Part shown: positions 44,801-57,452 of the stretch, one piece after another
How positions within the stretch are numbered: the stretch's first letter is position 1
Layout: the number at the start of each line of letters is the position of its first letter
Origin: Bisporella sp. PMI_857
Taxonomy: Eukaryota > Ascomycota > Leotiomycetes > Helotiales > Helotiaceae
Direction of reading: 5' to 3'
DNA length: 64,000 bases
Assembly: GCA_021307315.1 (NCBI GenBank)
Contig: JAJSPD010000012.1
Location: 62,001 to 126,000, forward strand
Notes under the pieces: model-generated
What the model was told of the DNA's origin: nothing
Database searches by the model: none
The model's input: only the letters and a program-made list of their open reading frames with translations
Position numbers and translations under genes: made by a program

Positions 44801-46954
44801 TCATCAGGTCAATGAGAGATGACTTAAAGATACCTCCAAGGGTAGGTTTTCGATTGACAGCGACACCTATGCGACGCCCAGCTGCGGGCTTAACAGCATT
44901 CGAAGCGGACGCTGCGCTGTCTTTTTCGCGGACAGCAGATGCTGCATCAAGAACTTGACCCAAAAACTTGTTTGAGGAGGCTTTTAGGACTGCCATATGC
45001 TCATCAGGGACTGTATCACGATTTTTATCGATGAAACCATCCGATTCATATGTGACATCGACGGCATAATGGCAGACAGTGAAGGATGATTTGCCAAAAC
45101 GGGGCTTTTTGTAGAACTTATTCTTGTCCGCAGCGTAATTGTGGTGTAGCTTTGTCACAAATTGCTCATCTGATCCCATTGGCAGTCTAGATTCTTCATC
45201 CAGAAGGGATAATATACCAAGCTTTCCTTCAATAAGATCGATGCAGGGCTGGTTATCCGAGAAGTCGATGAAAGTCCAGTCAATCTGTTCCTTTAGATAT
45301 TCTTCTTGTTCCAACTTGAATACATGTGCATTGAATTCCTGTTGCAATTTCTCATTCGCATAGTTGATGCAAAATTGCTCAAATGAGTTCTTAGCGAAAT
45401 GCTCAAATCCGTATATGTCCAAAACGCCAATAAATGATTTCACACGGCTAAGTACTTCCTCGGTAGCTAATGCTGTGTTGATGCTCTCTACCAGCCAGTC
45501 GAACAAGCTGGAATAGACGAACTTTGCCACGGAATCTCGAACAACAATAGCCTGCTGCTGGGTTAAATTTGATGTGATCTTCTCCCCTCTTGTAATCAAT
45601 TGTTTCTTCACAGTCCACTTCGCAAACTCTGCTGGATCGACACCGAGAATGGCGGCGGCCTTTGCAAGTGAGGGCTCTGTCGATACTAATACGGAATCTG
45701 TCCTCGATGCACCGATTTTCACATTGCCCAAGTGAAGCAAGGCGGCTAGTAGTTTGAAGATCTCCGACTGCTGAGAGGCATCGACACCAATAACAAGCAA
45801 TGACTTCTTGAGCGCTTCAAATTCCACCTTGTCGTCCACGCCATCTACAGTTGGAGAGTTCCCTTGGTTGAGATAGTCAAACTGATCCACAGGTAACAGA
45901 TCCAACTCTTGTCGTTCCTTATCTGAAGCACCTGCTACAAGCTGGTAAAATATATGGTAGTTGCGCTCCTTCAATGGTTGAAATACCAGTCTCGACCGTT
46001 CCAGAAGATATGTACGTATCTTTGCACCAATGATGTTTGTGTTGTCGTCAAACATAATCTCAATATATTTCCCAAACCTGGACGAGTTGTCATTCCTTGT
46101 CGTCTTTGCGTTACCGAAAGATTCCATGATGGGATTCGTCGCAAGAATCTGCTCCTCTGTCTCGCTCATAGTTTCTGACCCCCTTTTCGTCCGGGCTCCA
46201 GGTTGATCAGGGGATTCTCTGGTAGCAAAATACCGCATTATATATTTGGCACTCACGGTCTTTCCAGCACCCGACTCTCCTGACACAACAACTGTTTGGT
46301 TCTTCCCGCTCCTCAACATATCACTACAGGTGTCAGCAATTTTCGACGAACCATAATATGGCAACTCACGCAAAGGCTTCTTCTGCGATTGCAAATAGAT
46401 GTGGAGCTTGTGTTGCTCGTTGCTTGCCCGCATATACTTGCACCATTCCTGGCACATACAAGGAATCAACCCGTGCAAAGGGATTGGTTGCTATTAGGAC
46501 TATGCCGCTGTACGTGTATATTTCCTTCTGAGAATACCGTAGCCTGATGGCTTGCAACACTACGCAGGTTGTTAGTCCAGCAAACATGGTAAATTTCAAT
46601 GTCTTCTTACCTGCTGGCTCATTCAGATGTGATAAATTGGTCAAATCATCACTAGCTTCAAGCACAGAAGGGTTCATCAAAGGGGGGAGGGTCGCTGTGC
46701 CATCAGACGCAAGTGCTTCTGCAGTCGTTTCTATTGTCTTGGTCTGCCAGGACGAAGGTCAGCAATTCAGCTCTGCAAAATTCGTGATAGCACTGCTGAT
46801 AGGATTCTGGAAGACGAACCTCGCCATTGTCAAGACTGAAGACCAACACTATCTTATCTCCCTGCGCCGTTTTCGACACGACTTCTGAAGCTACCCATCC
46901 GTGTGTAGGATCTGGCTGCCATGCCCTCGTCCCGACATCATAATTGTGCGCCAT
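41874..46954 (-). CDS. MYO2: Class V myosin heavy chain
   Basis: An actin motor moving secretory vesicles and organelles to the hyphal tip. Exons are 46954-46820, 46743-46611, 46559-46370, 46323-42468, 42419-42346, 42295-42081 and 42022-41874, giving 1583 aa. The N-terminal SH3-like part begins VGTRAWQPDPTHGWV. The motor shows P-loop GESGAGKTVSAKYIMRYF, switch I NDNSSRFGKYIE, switch II DIYGFEHF, the actin-binding HYIRCIKPN and the converter. Six IQ motifs (IQKNLKAKYYRRKY, IQRVWRGQKERK, IQRVWRARQQKK, IQSLWRGKRARRGY and others) bind light chains. A coiled coil of about 140 residues and a DIL cargo-binding domain (WNNGFVKESERFLANVMQSI onward, ending QIQKLLNQYLVADYE) follow. A 3.86-kb exon carries most of the motor through the tail. 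Confidence 0.97.
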
Positions 46955-47869
46955 CGAGACGACGAATGGGCGCTGGCCCGATTTTGACGTCCTTACTCAA
47001 CAACCAAAAGAGTCCAAAGGAAGGAGTGTGAGGTCCAGCCCGCATGAACAGGGTGAAGCTCGAGATGGTGTGAATGAAGCTGGCTAAGCAATCAAAGAGT
47101 GACTATGGAATCAGCAGGCAAAGATTACTGTCTCTGCTGAACCGCAACTATTAGATACATGCTCCTGAGGACGCGTTGAAATAATTCATGTCCGGGGGTT
47201 AACAACACTAGATTCGGTTAAGCACGGACGACAACCATACACGGCGTGACTGGCCCTGAATGTGAGCCTGAACCTGAACCCCTTTAAATTCACTTCCAGC
47301 CGCCTCCTGGTCTGGCGCAAGGTTAAGCTTTTTAACTTTTACTTTTATTGGAGATCTGTGGACTTTGACGCTGGGGATGCATCAACACGAAATCATACCT
47401 CTCAATAAATGCAATACTTCGCTGGATGGAACGCATTTATGCGAAATCTGTGTGTGTTGTGACTACACCTTGACCTTGCATTCCTCATGAGCAAAGTCAC
47501 GGAAAGTTGAATGGTTTTACGTGTCTGGTCTGGTGTTGCCGTCTATGTCCCGCAAATACTAGCATGGTGATCCATGAATCTTAATGCAAGACAGCTTAAG
47601 AATCGGCAATGGATTTGACATGGTACAGGAGCAAGAGATTTTTGTATGTTCATCAAATATAATTTCCGTTCCTATGTACTCCGATGGTGATGATTGCTAG
47701 GTACCTATTTCTACCATTCTATGCCAATAGAACCTTTTATTCCTAATGCTCTTTTATATGTTGAATGGGATTGATGAAATCCAATGAACAAGTTGACTGA
47801 TATGCGCCTTGCTCCTGTTGAATGCTGCCTGCCCCATTGCTGAACTTTTCCACTCTCCAGTACTGAAGT
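46955..47869. other. Intergenic between myosin V and PGDH
   Basis: About 915 bp forming the myosin promoter and the PGDH 3' flank (both genes on the minus strand). No coding frame with family features and no clear repeat. Confidence 0.55.
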
Positions 47870-49644
47870 CTAATAAAGTATACGGGTCACAATACGGGCT
47901 TTTACGGGTTAGCGCAGTGAAAAGATGTATAGAAGCGGTAGATAGACGTACAGCTAAGTGATTCCAAACTATCTGAAATATTCTGCAGCTCACTGAAAGG
48001 AACATCGCTAACATCTGCCATAAGATATGCAACCTAGATGATATTAGTAAGGAAGCTCCACTGGCGGACCTGAAAATTACTCACGTCCCCTTTGTTATCT
48101 GTGATTTGCTTCTCCACATTATGATCTCCCAATATCTCATTGACTATATCAATATTAGCACATTTTGTGTAAGATGGAAATCAAATGATTTCTGACCCTG
48201 TCTGAGAACACCAGGCACATTTTTATGAATATAAATAATCTAAGATTGTTAGCTAGCCTCATTTGGTCAACTCGAGTCTACTTACTCTGGCATGATTCTG
48301 TTCATCAAGAGTCAAACTGCGAAGATTGACCTCTGGAAGGTTGACAGCGCCCAGAGTTACTCCCGAATTAACATACTTCACCAGAGCAGAGCTAACTATG
48401 GGAATATCAGCAGACTGTTGTGAATCAAGGAATTTATTTACCTTCAACACCAATAGCCTGCTGGGCTTCTTCTGTGCTGCCACCGATATGTGGCGTGAGG
48501 ATAATGTTCTTTAAACTACGGAGGTCCTCTGCCCAAGGATTCAGACTATTTGTGAAATAATCTCCATTCCCCCCGGGCTCGCTTGGATACACATCTAAAG
48601 CAGCACCAGCAATCTTTCCATTGCGAGAAGCATTAATGAGAGCAGGAATATCAATAACACTTCCTCGGCTTGCATTGATTAGATAACTCCCGTCCTTCAT
48701 CTGTTCAAATTGGGGGGCGCTGATCAAGTCCTTTGTCTCCGGAAGTTCTGGTACGTGACAAGTAACGAAGTCGGCATCATTTAAGAGGGCTTCTAGAGTC
48801 GGCACTTGTGTTGCCGTGCCCATAGCCATCAGGTTAACTACATCATAGTAGATAACGGACATGCCCATGGCCTCAGCCAGAACAGAGAGCTGGGATCCGA
48901 TGTGGCCATATCCAATTATACCTTGTAGCTATATTAGCTCAACATCCTTTTCCGCAAGACCATAAACTAACCAAGAGTTTTCCCTCGGATTTCCCAACAT
49001 CCAGCACTGACCTTGTTCCAGGTACCATTGTGCAACTCATTTGAGCGGTCGCCCAGCTGCCGAGCAAGGGCAATGATCTCCGCAATCACCAGCTCGGCAA
49101 CGCTTCTGGAATTTGCAAATGGAGAATTGAAGACTGCTATGCCATGTTTCGCGGCATATTCAAGGTCAACCTGATTGGTCCCTATACAAAAGCAGCCTAC
49201 CACTATGAGGTTTTTGGCTTCTCGAAGAACTTTGGCACTGAGTTTTGTTTTGGATCTGATTCCAATGACATGGACATTGCTGTATGGCATTAACTAAAGA
49301 ACAAAAAGCAAGAATACATTGCAAACGTAGAAAGTATCCTACCGGATCTTCTCAATCAATTGATCTTCTGGCAATGATGACTTTATTGATTCGACTTGAT
49401 AGCCTTCCTTAGACAAGATATCTTTACCACTCTGGTTGACATTCTCAAGAAGAAGGATCTTGAATTCCTCCCTGTTGAAGGGTCTTAATTCTCTCTGCTG
49501 TGGTTCAGTCCGTCTCCGGCCAAGTTGTGCCCCACCGTAGCTATTAGAAGGGGAATGAAAAGTATTGGTTGGAGATCCTGAGATACTGAGGCTAGTTGAT
49601 ACGGCATGCACAAGCCGGCTTGGAATATCCTTTGCGGTGGACAT
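47870..49644 (-). CDS. D-3-phosphoglycerate dehydrogenase
   Basis: The first step of the phosphorylated serine pathway, oxidising 3-phosphoglycerate with NAD+. Exons are 49644-49343, 49279-48972, 48921-48442, 48395-48286, 48239-48197, 48143-48085, 48033-47952 and 47898-47870, giving 470 aa. A Ser-rich N-terminus precedes the substrate domain (FKILLLENVNQSGKDIL, VVGCFCIGTNQVDLEYA, FNSPFANSRSVAELVI). The Rossmann motif is TLGIIGYGHIGSQL. The catalytic Arg lies in INASRGSVID, the Glu in DVYPSEPGGN and the His in TPHIGGSTEEAQ. The C-terminal ACT domain (IIYIHKNVPGVLRQVNEIL to YLMADVSDVP) is the serine-sensing regulatory part. It ends TRILY, as in yeast Ser3/Ser33, through a 29-nt last exon. Confidence 0.96.
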
Positions 49645-50239
49645 GTCTTCAGAGCTATGGCTTAATTGCAAAAGTACAAGATGGAAATGGCCAAAGGGTT
49701 GGAATTACGTGGTTGTGAAAATGAGTCAAGGTCTTGTGGTGGGGAGGCACGCGGGGTCACATCATCTCTCTGCAAGGCTGTGTGAACAATTTTTTTTCTT
49801 GCTTAGTCCCTTGTCAGCCTTGTCTTCTCCATTCAAGCTGTATTTCCTAGTGACCAATTAGTATAATAGTTGCCTGTTCAGTATCTAGAGCTAGGTTCAC
49901 TATAAAAAAAGAGGAAAGGATCGTTCAGGAACTTTTCGGTAGTATATCATCTACGTATGATGCCATTTATTATCTGGCTGCTTGCATTTGAAATGCTGGA
50001 AAACACTTCAAGTGTCACCATAGAAGAACATGCTGGTATGAGGGCTGATTAGACTAGTCTAGAGGCAATAAAAGGAGGCGATTGATCATGCTGTGCAAAA
50101 CACCTATGCAAATTTATAGAGGATTCCGTCCAAATAACAACGCCGAGGTTTCTGCATGTAAATGCGAGAGCTTGGTGAGACAGGCCACCAGAAGGCGGGA
50201 TGAGCCTGGTTTCTTTAAGTGTGGTTGATGGTGAGAGAT
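49645..50239. other. PGDH upstream region / NAP1 3' flank
   Basis: About 595 bp. It holds a consensus general-amino-acid-control site (separate entry). No gene is supported. Confidence 0.55.
49722..49728. promoter_or_regulatory. Candidate Gcn4/CPC1 binding site upstream of PGDH
   Basis: TGAGTCA, the reverse complement of the perfect consensus TGACTCA, lies 78 bp before the PGDH start codon. Serine biosynthesis is a known type of target of cross-pathway amino-acid control in fungi. Function is inferred from motif and position only. Confidence 0.5.
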
Positions 50240-51609
50240 CTAACTTTGCTTGCATTCTGCGGCCTCTTGCTTTGGCTTCGCGGCATCGTCCTGTAATAAT
50301 TAGCTTTAGAATTAACACTTAAGTGACCCGGGCGCTTACATCATCATCAGATTCATCCTCATCGTCGTGGTCTTCACTTAGGTCATCATCTTCCTCATCA
50401 TCCTCATCCTCAAAATCGCCCTCCTCCAGATCCTCATCCAACTCCTCAAATTGCAGAGCCTCGCCAGTGAACCAGTCGATAGCACGGGGAATCAGCTTCT
50501 CCTTGATATCTTCACCAAGTTGGTAATCCAGCTCGAGGCGTTCCTCAATATCGCTTGCAGCATCATCATCATCATCCTCCGTTGGCGCCTTTGGGGGTGA
50601 GAAGAAGTTGAAGAATGATTCAGTTGGTACAGTCTTCTTGACGACTCTAGTCTGCTTGGTGTCTGAATGCTGTTAGAAAAGACAGACTAAGTAAAAAGCT
50701 TGTCACTTACTTTTATTACGTTGTTTCTTGCTCTCAATCCGAACTGTAAGATCCTTGCCAGCCTTCCAGTCAATCTTATCCCCTTCGGCATGATCGTAAA
50801 TGAAGTCGCCACCATATCCGCTCTCGTTTTGGTAGTAGTAGGTCTTAGAAATGGTTTTATTCGTGAAAAAATCGTTCTCGGCGAACTGGAAGATCAGGCG
50901 GAATCCAGGCTTATCAAGATACTCCATCTGAACATCAGTCAGGTCTTTGAGAGCAGCTTCATCCCGATCTGTGATCATCTCTGCAAGTGAGACCTGGTTC
51001 TTCATGGCAGAAAGCCAGAATTCTGGGATTCCCTTGACATCCGACGCCTCTTCCTTCTCAGTAGCTGGCTCTGTTTCACTTTGCTCTTCACCGTCTTCAC
51101 CAGCCTTGATCTCCTCAGGGGTCGGCTCGGCTTGACCATTGACAATTTGTGCTCGTTTTTGGTATAGAGGTGTAAACTTTGCAAAGTACTTCTTCTCCAA
51201 CTCCAACACCTCTTCCTGAAATTGAGCTTCTAGTTTGGCATGCTCGGTTTGAACACCCTTCAAACCAGCAACGCGACGACGAACAGGTGCCGGGAGGGAC
51301 TCGACATATCCAGATGAGCGACCGACAAGAGAACCAAGTTTGCCTTGAATCATCTGAACGAGCTTGGGATTTTGCGCAAAAATAGATGCAGCAGCGGCGC
51401 GATCAAACTCCTCTGCGAAGAGTGTAAGTGGCTTGTAGACAAATCTCGGTGAGGGGCAAAAATGAAGCAATAAGGCTCTTACCTTCCTTGATGGTACCGA
51501 CGCCAGGCTGTTGAGCATGGGATGAAATCGGAGCATTGTTAGCAGGAGTGTTCTGAGGGGTGCTAGGGGAATAGTTAGCATCAAGTAGCACTTTCTTGGA
51601 TACGTCCAT
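50240..51609 (-). CDS. NAP1: Nucleosome assembly protein 1
   Basis: A histone H2A-H2B chaperone shuttling between cytoplasm and nucleus. Exons are 51609-51483, 51412-50711, 50662-50340 and 50290-50240, giving 400 aa. The long dimerisation helix ([43 protein letters not shown]) and the earlike domain ([71 protein letters not shown]) are clear. The KQRNKNTKQTR basic loop crosses an intron. The acidic C-terminal tail is dense in Asp/Glu. The last exon ends AAECKQS, a CaaX-like terminus as in NAP1 family members (CKQQ in human NAP1L1). It is divergent from the P5B ATPase gene. Confidence 0.96.
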
Positions 51610-52235
51610 GGTATCGTTGAGCGGGGTTGACTGACGGGGCAGTTTGAGTGTTCTGTTTTTTCGGTATTTCAGACATCTTGACAAATGTGTGAAAGAAATG
51701 GCGGGAGTGGTAGTTCGATACTTTAACAAAGAAACGCAGAATCTATCGCGTCGTGGTGAGTGAACAGAGGAACGAGTGAGAGAGATTTCGTGGACTGGAA
51801 GGGAGAATTGATCAGACCAAGGGTGTGGTTTGTTGAATGGCTCTACTTTAGCGCGATTAATTTTTGTGGTGATAAAGATTGATACAGCCACATCCAGCCT
51901 CGTTATCTACGGACTTTTGACATCTCCACCCATTAAGTCATTGGTACCCCAGGGCCTAAACTCCAATATACTTTCCTTCGTTATATACACTGAATAACGT
52001 TGATATCTAACTCTTCTAGTTACCCTAGCTTGGCCAGAAGAATTAATGTTGTTATCATATACACGTAGCTAAGAGTTCTAGTACAAGTTTATTTGGCTCC
52101 TTGTCGTATATCAATTAACTGAGGGACTAGGTAACTATCTTCAGAATCGAATCGGTATCACAACCATGCTCTCTGTGAGATACACACCACGCGCGTCAAC
52201 AAGCATATAGCTTTCGATATTCCGCCAAACTCTCA
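51610..52235. other. Divergent promoter NAP1 / P5B ATPase
   Basis: About 626 bp between start codons. The minus-strand frame extending upstream of the NAP1 ATG is not in frame with the NAP1 coding start and is ignored. No clear motif cluster is seen. Confidence 0.5.
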
Positions 52236-55200
52236 ATGGCCGACCAAAATGGGGCCTATGTGCCCAAAGGACGGCGAAGTAGCTCTCGGACAAATGGCCG
52301 TACCAGCCTGCACATGTATAGACGGGGGTCAGAATCTAGTACTGCGAGTTTTATGGACGATGTTGAGATGGCGCAGGATGAGGTATTCGGTGGCCCTATG
52401 GCAGAGAGTGTGCCAAATAGTACCTCCTCCTTTCTGCATAGGCGTGGGCGAGCAGATTCAACTGCAAGCTTCACCTATTATCAGGATGAAGAAGAGGAGC
52501 AGGTCACTCAATCACCTTCAGAGGATGATAGTGCCATCCTGGATGACGATCAAGAAGTGCGCTATGAAGAAGATAGCTCGCTGGATCTTGAGGCAGGAGA
52601 ACTTGCTTCCCTTAGGAGAGTATCATCGGGGGTCTCAAGAGCCTCTGTCCATGACCGCCTACTTCGACATGATAGCTCCCACACAGTGGGAAGTAATTTT
52701 GATAAAGGTTTTAGGACCAGTGAGAAAATTTATATTGCCACAGAAGACTTGACGATTGTAGTGGCTGGTTTCCGTACAAGCAGGTTTAGATATGCGCTCT
52801 ATATGGCAATATGCATAGCTACCCTCGGAGTTGGATACCTCCTTTTCCGCTGGCTCCCTCGATGGAGAGTCAGACTCGTAGGGACTCTATCTCCTCTAAA
52901 AGAATGCGCATGGGTTGCAATTGAGGTTAGTAGCACTTCATATTACTTCTGTTGCAGGACAAGGATATTCAAATAAAGGAATTCTGGCAAAGAATTCTTT
53001 ACACCAAGATTAAGGGACAAATGCCAACTCAGGATAAGAAGCTGTGGCGTATCAAATCGACGATAGCTCGGCCAAAGTGTCTGCAACGAGCTTAGCTAAC
53101 TTATATTAGAATCAATGGGGAGAGTTTGTTCTTCAAGATGTAGAATCTTTTGAGTATGGGCGGTCTCTCTCTAGTGTTTTTGGGGTGACGAAGAAGAAGC
53201 ATATCTTATCATATGATGAGGATGACGACCCTATTCTGGACGAGCTTCGGATTCTTGACTACAGATATATGCGATTGTCCTATCACCCTTTGAAGGATCG
53301 ATTCATTCTCTGCAACAGCTGGAAAGATCCAGCATGGACCAACGTAAAGTCCATCCGTTCAGGTATAGACACCGACGAGAAGGAGTACAGGGAGCTTGTC
53401 TTTGGCAATAATATGATAGACATCAAGCAAAAGACTGTGCCACAGTTGCTGGTAGACGAAGTTAGTGCTCAAATATCCCCTTTTACCATTACATAGCTAA
53501 AATTACAGGCTTTTCATCCTTTCTATGTTTTTCAGATTGCGAGCCTGATGTTGTGGTCCATTGACGAATATTACTACTATGCCGCTTGTATTTTCGTAAT
53601 ATCAGTTATGAGCATTACTACAACTCTGATCGAGACTCGTTCGGTAGGCTAGTTTACAAGATATATAGGACGAACTTGCTAACTACCAGAAAAGACTATG
53701 AGACGGTTGCGGGAAATATCTAGATTTGAGTGCGACATTCGTGTCCTCCGCAACTCCTTCTGTACGTCTATCTAACTTAAGCTTAACAGCACTAACGCAA
53801 TTAGGGCGCTATGTTCCCTCTAACGAGCTCGTCCCTGGTGACATATATGAAGTTACAGACCCAGCACTAACTCAATTCCCATGTGATAGCATACTTTTGG
53901 CTGGCGACTGCATAGTCAATGAGAGCATGCTTACTGGTGAGGCTCAATATTTGTACCTGAACGCCTTTCTTAGGTCTAATGTATGTTGCAGGCGAATCTG
54001 TCCCAGTCTCCAAAGTTCCCGCCACGGATGAATCTTTACGTTTGCTCGACCTAGCAGCCCCTTCTATTCACCCAGAAGTAGCAAGGCATTTCTTATACTG
54101 TGGAACTAAGATAATTCGTGCAAGACGACCACAGGATGACAAGGATGATGAAGCTGTAGCTATTGCTATGACTGTACGAACTGGATTTAACACCACGAAG
54201 GGAGCGTTGGTTCGATCTATGCTATTCCCTAAGCCATCTGGCTTCAAGTTTTACAGGGACTCATTCAGATATATTTCTGTGATGGGAGGCATTGCAATGC
54301 TTGGATTTGTTGCTTCTTTCATCAACTTCGTTCGCCTCAAATTAGCTTGGCATTTGATCATCGTCAGAGCGTTGGATCTGATTACTATCGTTGTCCCTCC
54401 GGCATTGCCTGCTACACTCACAATAGGTACAAACTTCGCTCTCTCGCGTTTGAGAAAGAAGCAGATCTTCTGTATTAGTCCACAAAGGGTGAATGTAGGT
54501 GGCAAGCTGGATATCATGTGCTTTGACAAGACTGGAACCCTTACAGAGGATGGTCTTGATGTCTTAGGAATTCGTGTCGCACAAATGCCCTCGAATCGGT
54601 TCAGCGATATCTTACCTGATGCGCCTTCATTACTACCTGCTGCAGCCTATGAACGGGATCCAACCGTAGAATACGACCACCATAAAGCAGTCTTGTACAC
54701 GATGGCTACATGTCACGCTCTTCGGGAGGTTGACGGTGAGCTTGTTGGTGAGCCCTTGGAGTTGAAAATGTTTGAGTTCACTGGGTGGTCGTTCGAGGAA
54801 GGGGAGCAAAACGCTGGCGATGCTGAAGATGAAGAACAAAGTGGAATTTCACCCTCTATTGCACGGCCGCCTCCTGGCATGGAATATGACCTTGAAGACA
54901 ATGAAGGACCGAACTCAAGCGTAAGTCTCGGAGACATAATTTTCAGGACTTGTCTGACAATCTTGTTAGAGAACTCCCATTGAACTAGGCATCTTAAAAT
55001 CGTTTGAATTTGTGTCACAGCTCCGCAGAGCGAGTGTCATTGTTCGAAGTTTTGGGTCTCCTGGCTGTGATATCTATGTTAAAGGCGCTCCAGAATCCAT
55101 GAAAGATATCTGTCGATCTGAAAGTTGTAAGTATACTATCTATTGGAGGCGTAGAAATTGACTTACTCTACTTACTAATTGCTCTAAAGTCCCGAATGAC

Positions 55201-57136
55201 TATGAAGATCTACTAGCATACTACACTCACCGAGGCTTCCGTGTGATCGCATGTGCCACCAAACATATTGCAAGGCTCAATTGGGTAAAAGTCCAGAAGA
55301 TGAAACGAGAAGAAGCAGAATCGAAATTGGACTTTGTAGGATTTATCATATTCGAGAATAAGCTCAAACCAAGCACGGCTGGAGTGCTTGATGAGCTCAC
55401 TGAAGCTGGGATTCGAAAAGTTATGTGTACAGGTGACAACATTCTAACCGCAATAAGCGTGGGAAGAGAATGTAACCTCATCGACAAGACTGCACATTGT
55501 TTTGTGCCTCACTTCATAGAGGGTATGGTACGCAGAATTTATTTTGACAGACATAGTGGCTAATAAAAGCAGGGAACCCACGAGACCCAAAAGCACGCCT
55601 TGCATGGGAGAGCATTGACAACAGCATTTACACACTCGACGAGCATACTCTGATTGTATGATAGTACTCCCTTTTTGGGTATTTCTAAATTAACAGCTAG
55701 CAGCCCCTACCTCCGCCAGTAGAGGGAGATGCGTCTCTGCCCTATGAAATATCGAATATACGCAATTATTCCTTAGCCATTAGTGGAGAAGTCTTCCGCT
55801 GGATAGTTGATTTTGCCCCTCCTCATATACTTGATAGGGTTAGTATTTACATATTTCAATTTTAGAGTACTAACACCGTAAAGATGCTAGTCTGCGGCCA
55901 GATTTTTGCGCGGATGTCCCCAGATGAGAAGCATGAGTTGGTGGAGAAGCTCCAAAGCTTGGAATACTGTTGCGGGTTCTGCGGTGATGGCGCTAATGAC
56001 TGCGGTGCGCTAAAATCGGCGGACGTTGGAATCTCTCTGTCAGAAGCGGAGGCATCTGTTGCAGCCCCATTCACAAGCCGTGTGTTTGATATAACCTGCG
56101 TCCCCGAAGTGATTAGGTAATGCCAGCACGCCAACAGCTCTAAGGCTCTAGGTTTAACGCTAAATTTCATATAGGGAGGGGCGTGCAGCATTGGTAACAA
56201 GCTTCAGTTGCTTCAAGTACATGAGCCTGTACTCGGCTATACAGTTCACATCCGTTAGCTTCCTCTACGCATCTGCATCCAACCTAGGCGACTTCCAGGT
56301 ATAGTCTCGACAGTCACACGTTAATTTTCTATAAGACTAACCCGTTTTTCAGTTTCTTTTCATCGACCTCCTTTTAATTTTACCCATTGCCATTTTTAGT
56401 AAATCACCTAACACCAACTCTGTGATTTAGTACTAACATTTTTAAGTGGGATGGACGGGACCGTTCCCAGTGCTGTGCAAAAAAAAGCCTACAGCGAGTC
56501 TCGTCTCCCGAAAAGTCTTGACCCCGTTGCTTGGTCAGATTGCTATTTGCATCCTAATTCAAGCCGTCGCTTTTCAGGCAGTAAGAAGGCAGCCATGGTA
56601 TTGTATTCGGCTGCTTCGATGATACTCGGATACTGACTTTGGACAGGTTTATACCCCCTCATCTTGATCGACAAAAATCAAATATCGAGAACTCCGAAAA
56701 CACTACCCTATTCCTCACTTCTTGTTACGAATATATCCTCTCTGGTATAATACTTAGTGTTGGACCTCCTTTCCGACGATCAATGGCTCACAATCGTAAG
56801 CTTTGGCAATCGTTCCAAGCCTGTATTCATGCTAATCATTCTAAAGTTCCATTTGTGGTAACCATTGTGGTAACTCTACTATTTTCAACATATATGCTTC
56901 TGGACCCTTCAAAGTGGATCTCTCAGTTCATGCAATTGACTGAAATGGCCTGGGACTTCAAAACATTTATCCTGGTATTGGGTATCGGATATGTCGTAAT
57001 AGCTTGGACCGCAGAGTACCATATTTTTCCAAGACTTGCAACGTATATCGGCCTTCTTCAAATATGGATAACCGGGACGCCGAAACAAAGAAAGAAGTAT
57101 AAGATTGTGGAATACGAAGTGCGCACACAGCAATAA
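52236..57136 (+). CDS. YPK9: P5B-type ATPase (YPK9/ATP13A2-like vacuolar transporter)
   Basis: A P5B pump of vacuole/late endosome; ATP13A2 relatives export polyamines. The 15 exons are 52236-52925, 53110-53460, 53509-53643, 53695-53761, 53805-53936, 53992-54920, 54970-55126, 55190-55522, 55573-55655, 55701-55838, 55884-56116, 56175-56298, 56353-56398, 56447-56597 and 56647-57136, giving 1352 aa. A Ser/Asp/Glu-rich N-terminus of about 180 residues precedes the membrane part. The actuator motif is LTGESVPVS. The P5B signature [19 protein letters not shown] is followed by the phosphorylation site [12 protein letters not shown], the nucleotide domain [11 protein letters not shown], then [16 protein letters not shown] and [18 protein letters not shown]-terminal transmembrane helices follow. 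Intron 1 is 184 nt; the others are about 48-74 nt. The frame is maintained throughout. Confidence 0.95.
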
Positions 57137-57452
57137 CACTGTATCATCACGGCGAATTGTCCGCTATTTCCATGCTGTTCATGTATATGTATATATGTAA
57201 TATATAGAAAATTAGATCTGGATTTAAAAGCGTTTTATTATAATTATTCGGTGCAGAGTGACGTAGACTTTTTTGCGGGTGTTTGAGAAATTGAGTTCTA
57301 CGGTACACTATTTGACACCAAAATGATGATGTTTCTGTTCCATTTCGAGTCTCAGAACTCCCTCAAAATAAAGCAGTAGCACAACAGCCTTTCGCAATAA
57401 TCTGTAAGTAAACGATCAAAGTTCATGAAAAATACGTCAAAGAAGGCTAATC
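57137..57452. other. Intergenic between P5B ATPase and methyltransferase
   Basis: About 316 bp, AT-rich, with the upstream gene's 3' flank and the downstream promoter. Nothing further is seen. Confidence 0.55.

Noticed and set aside
52958..53093. Open stretch inside intron 1 of the P5B ATPase as a normal coding exon
   Set aside because: No donor gives the right phase into ENQWGEF, and its residues are unlike the family. Direct joining of 52925 to 53110 fits, so it was kept only as a possible cassette.
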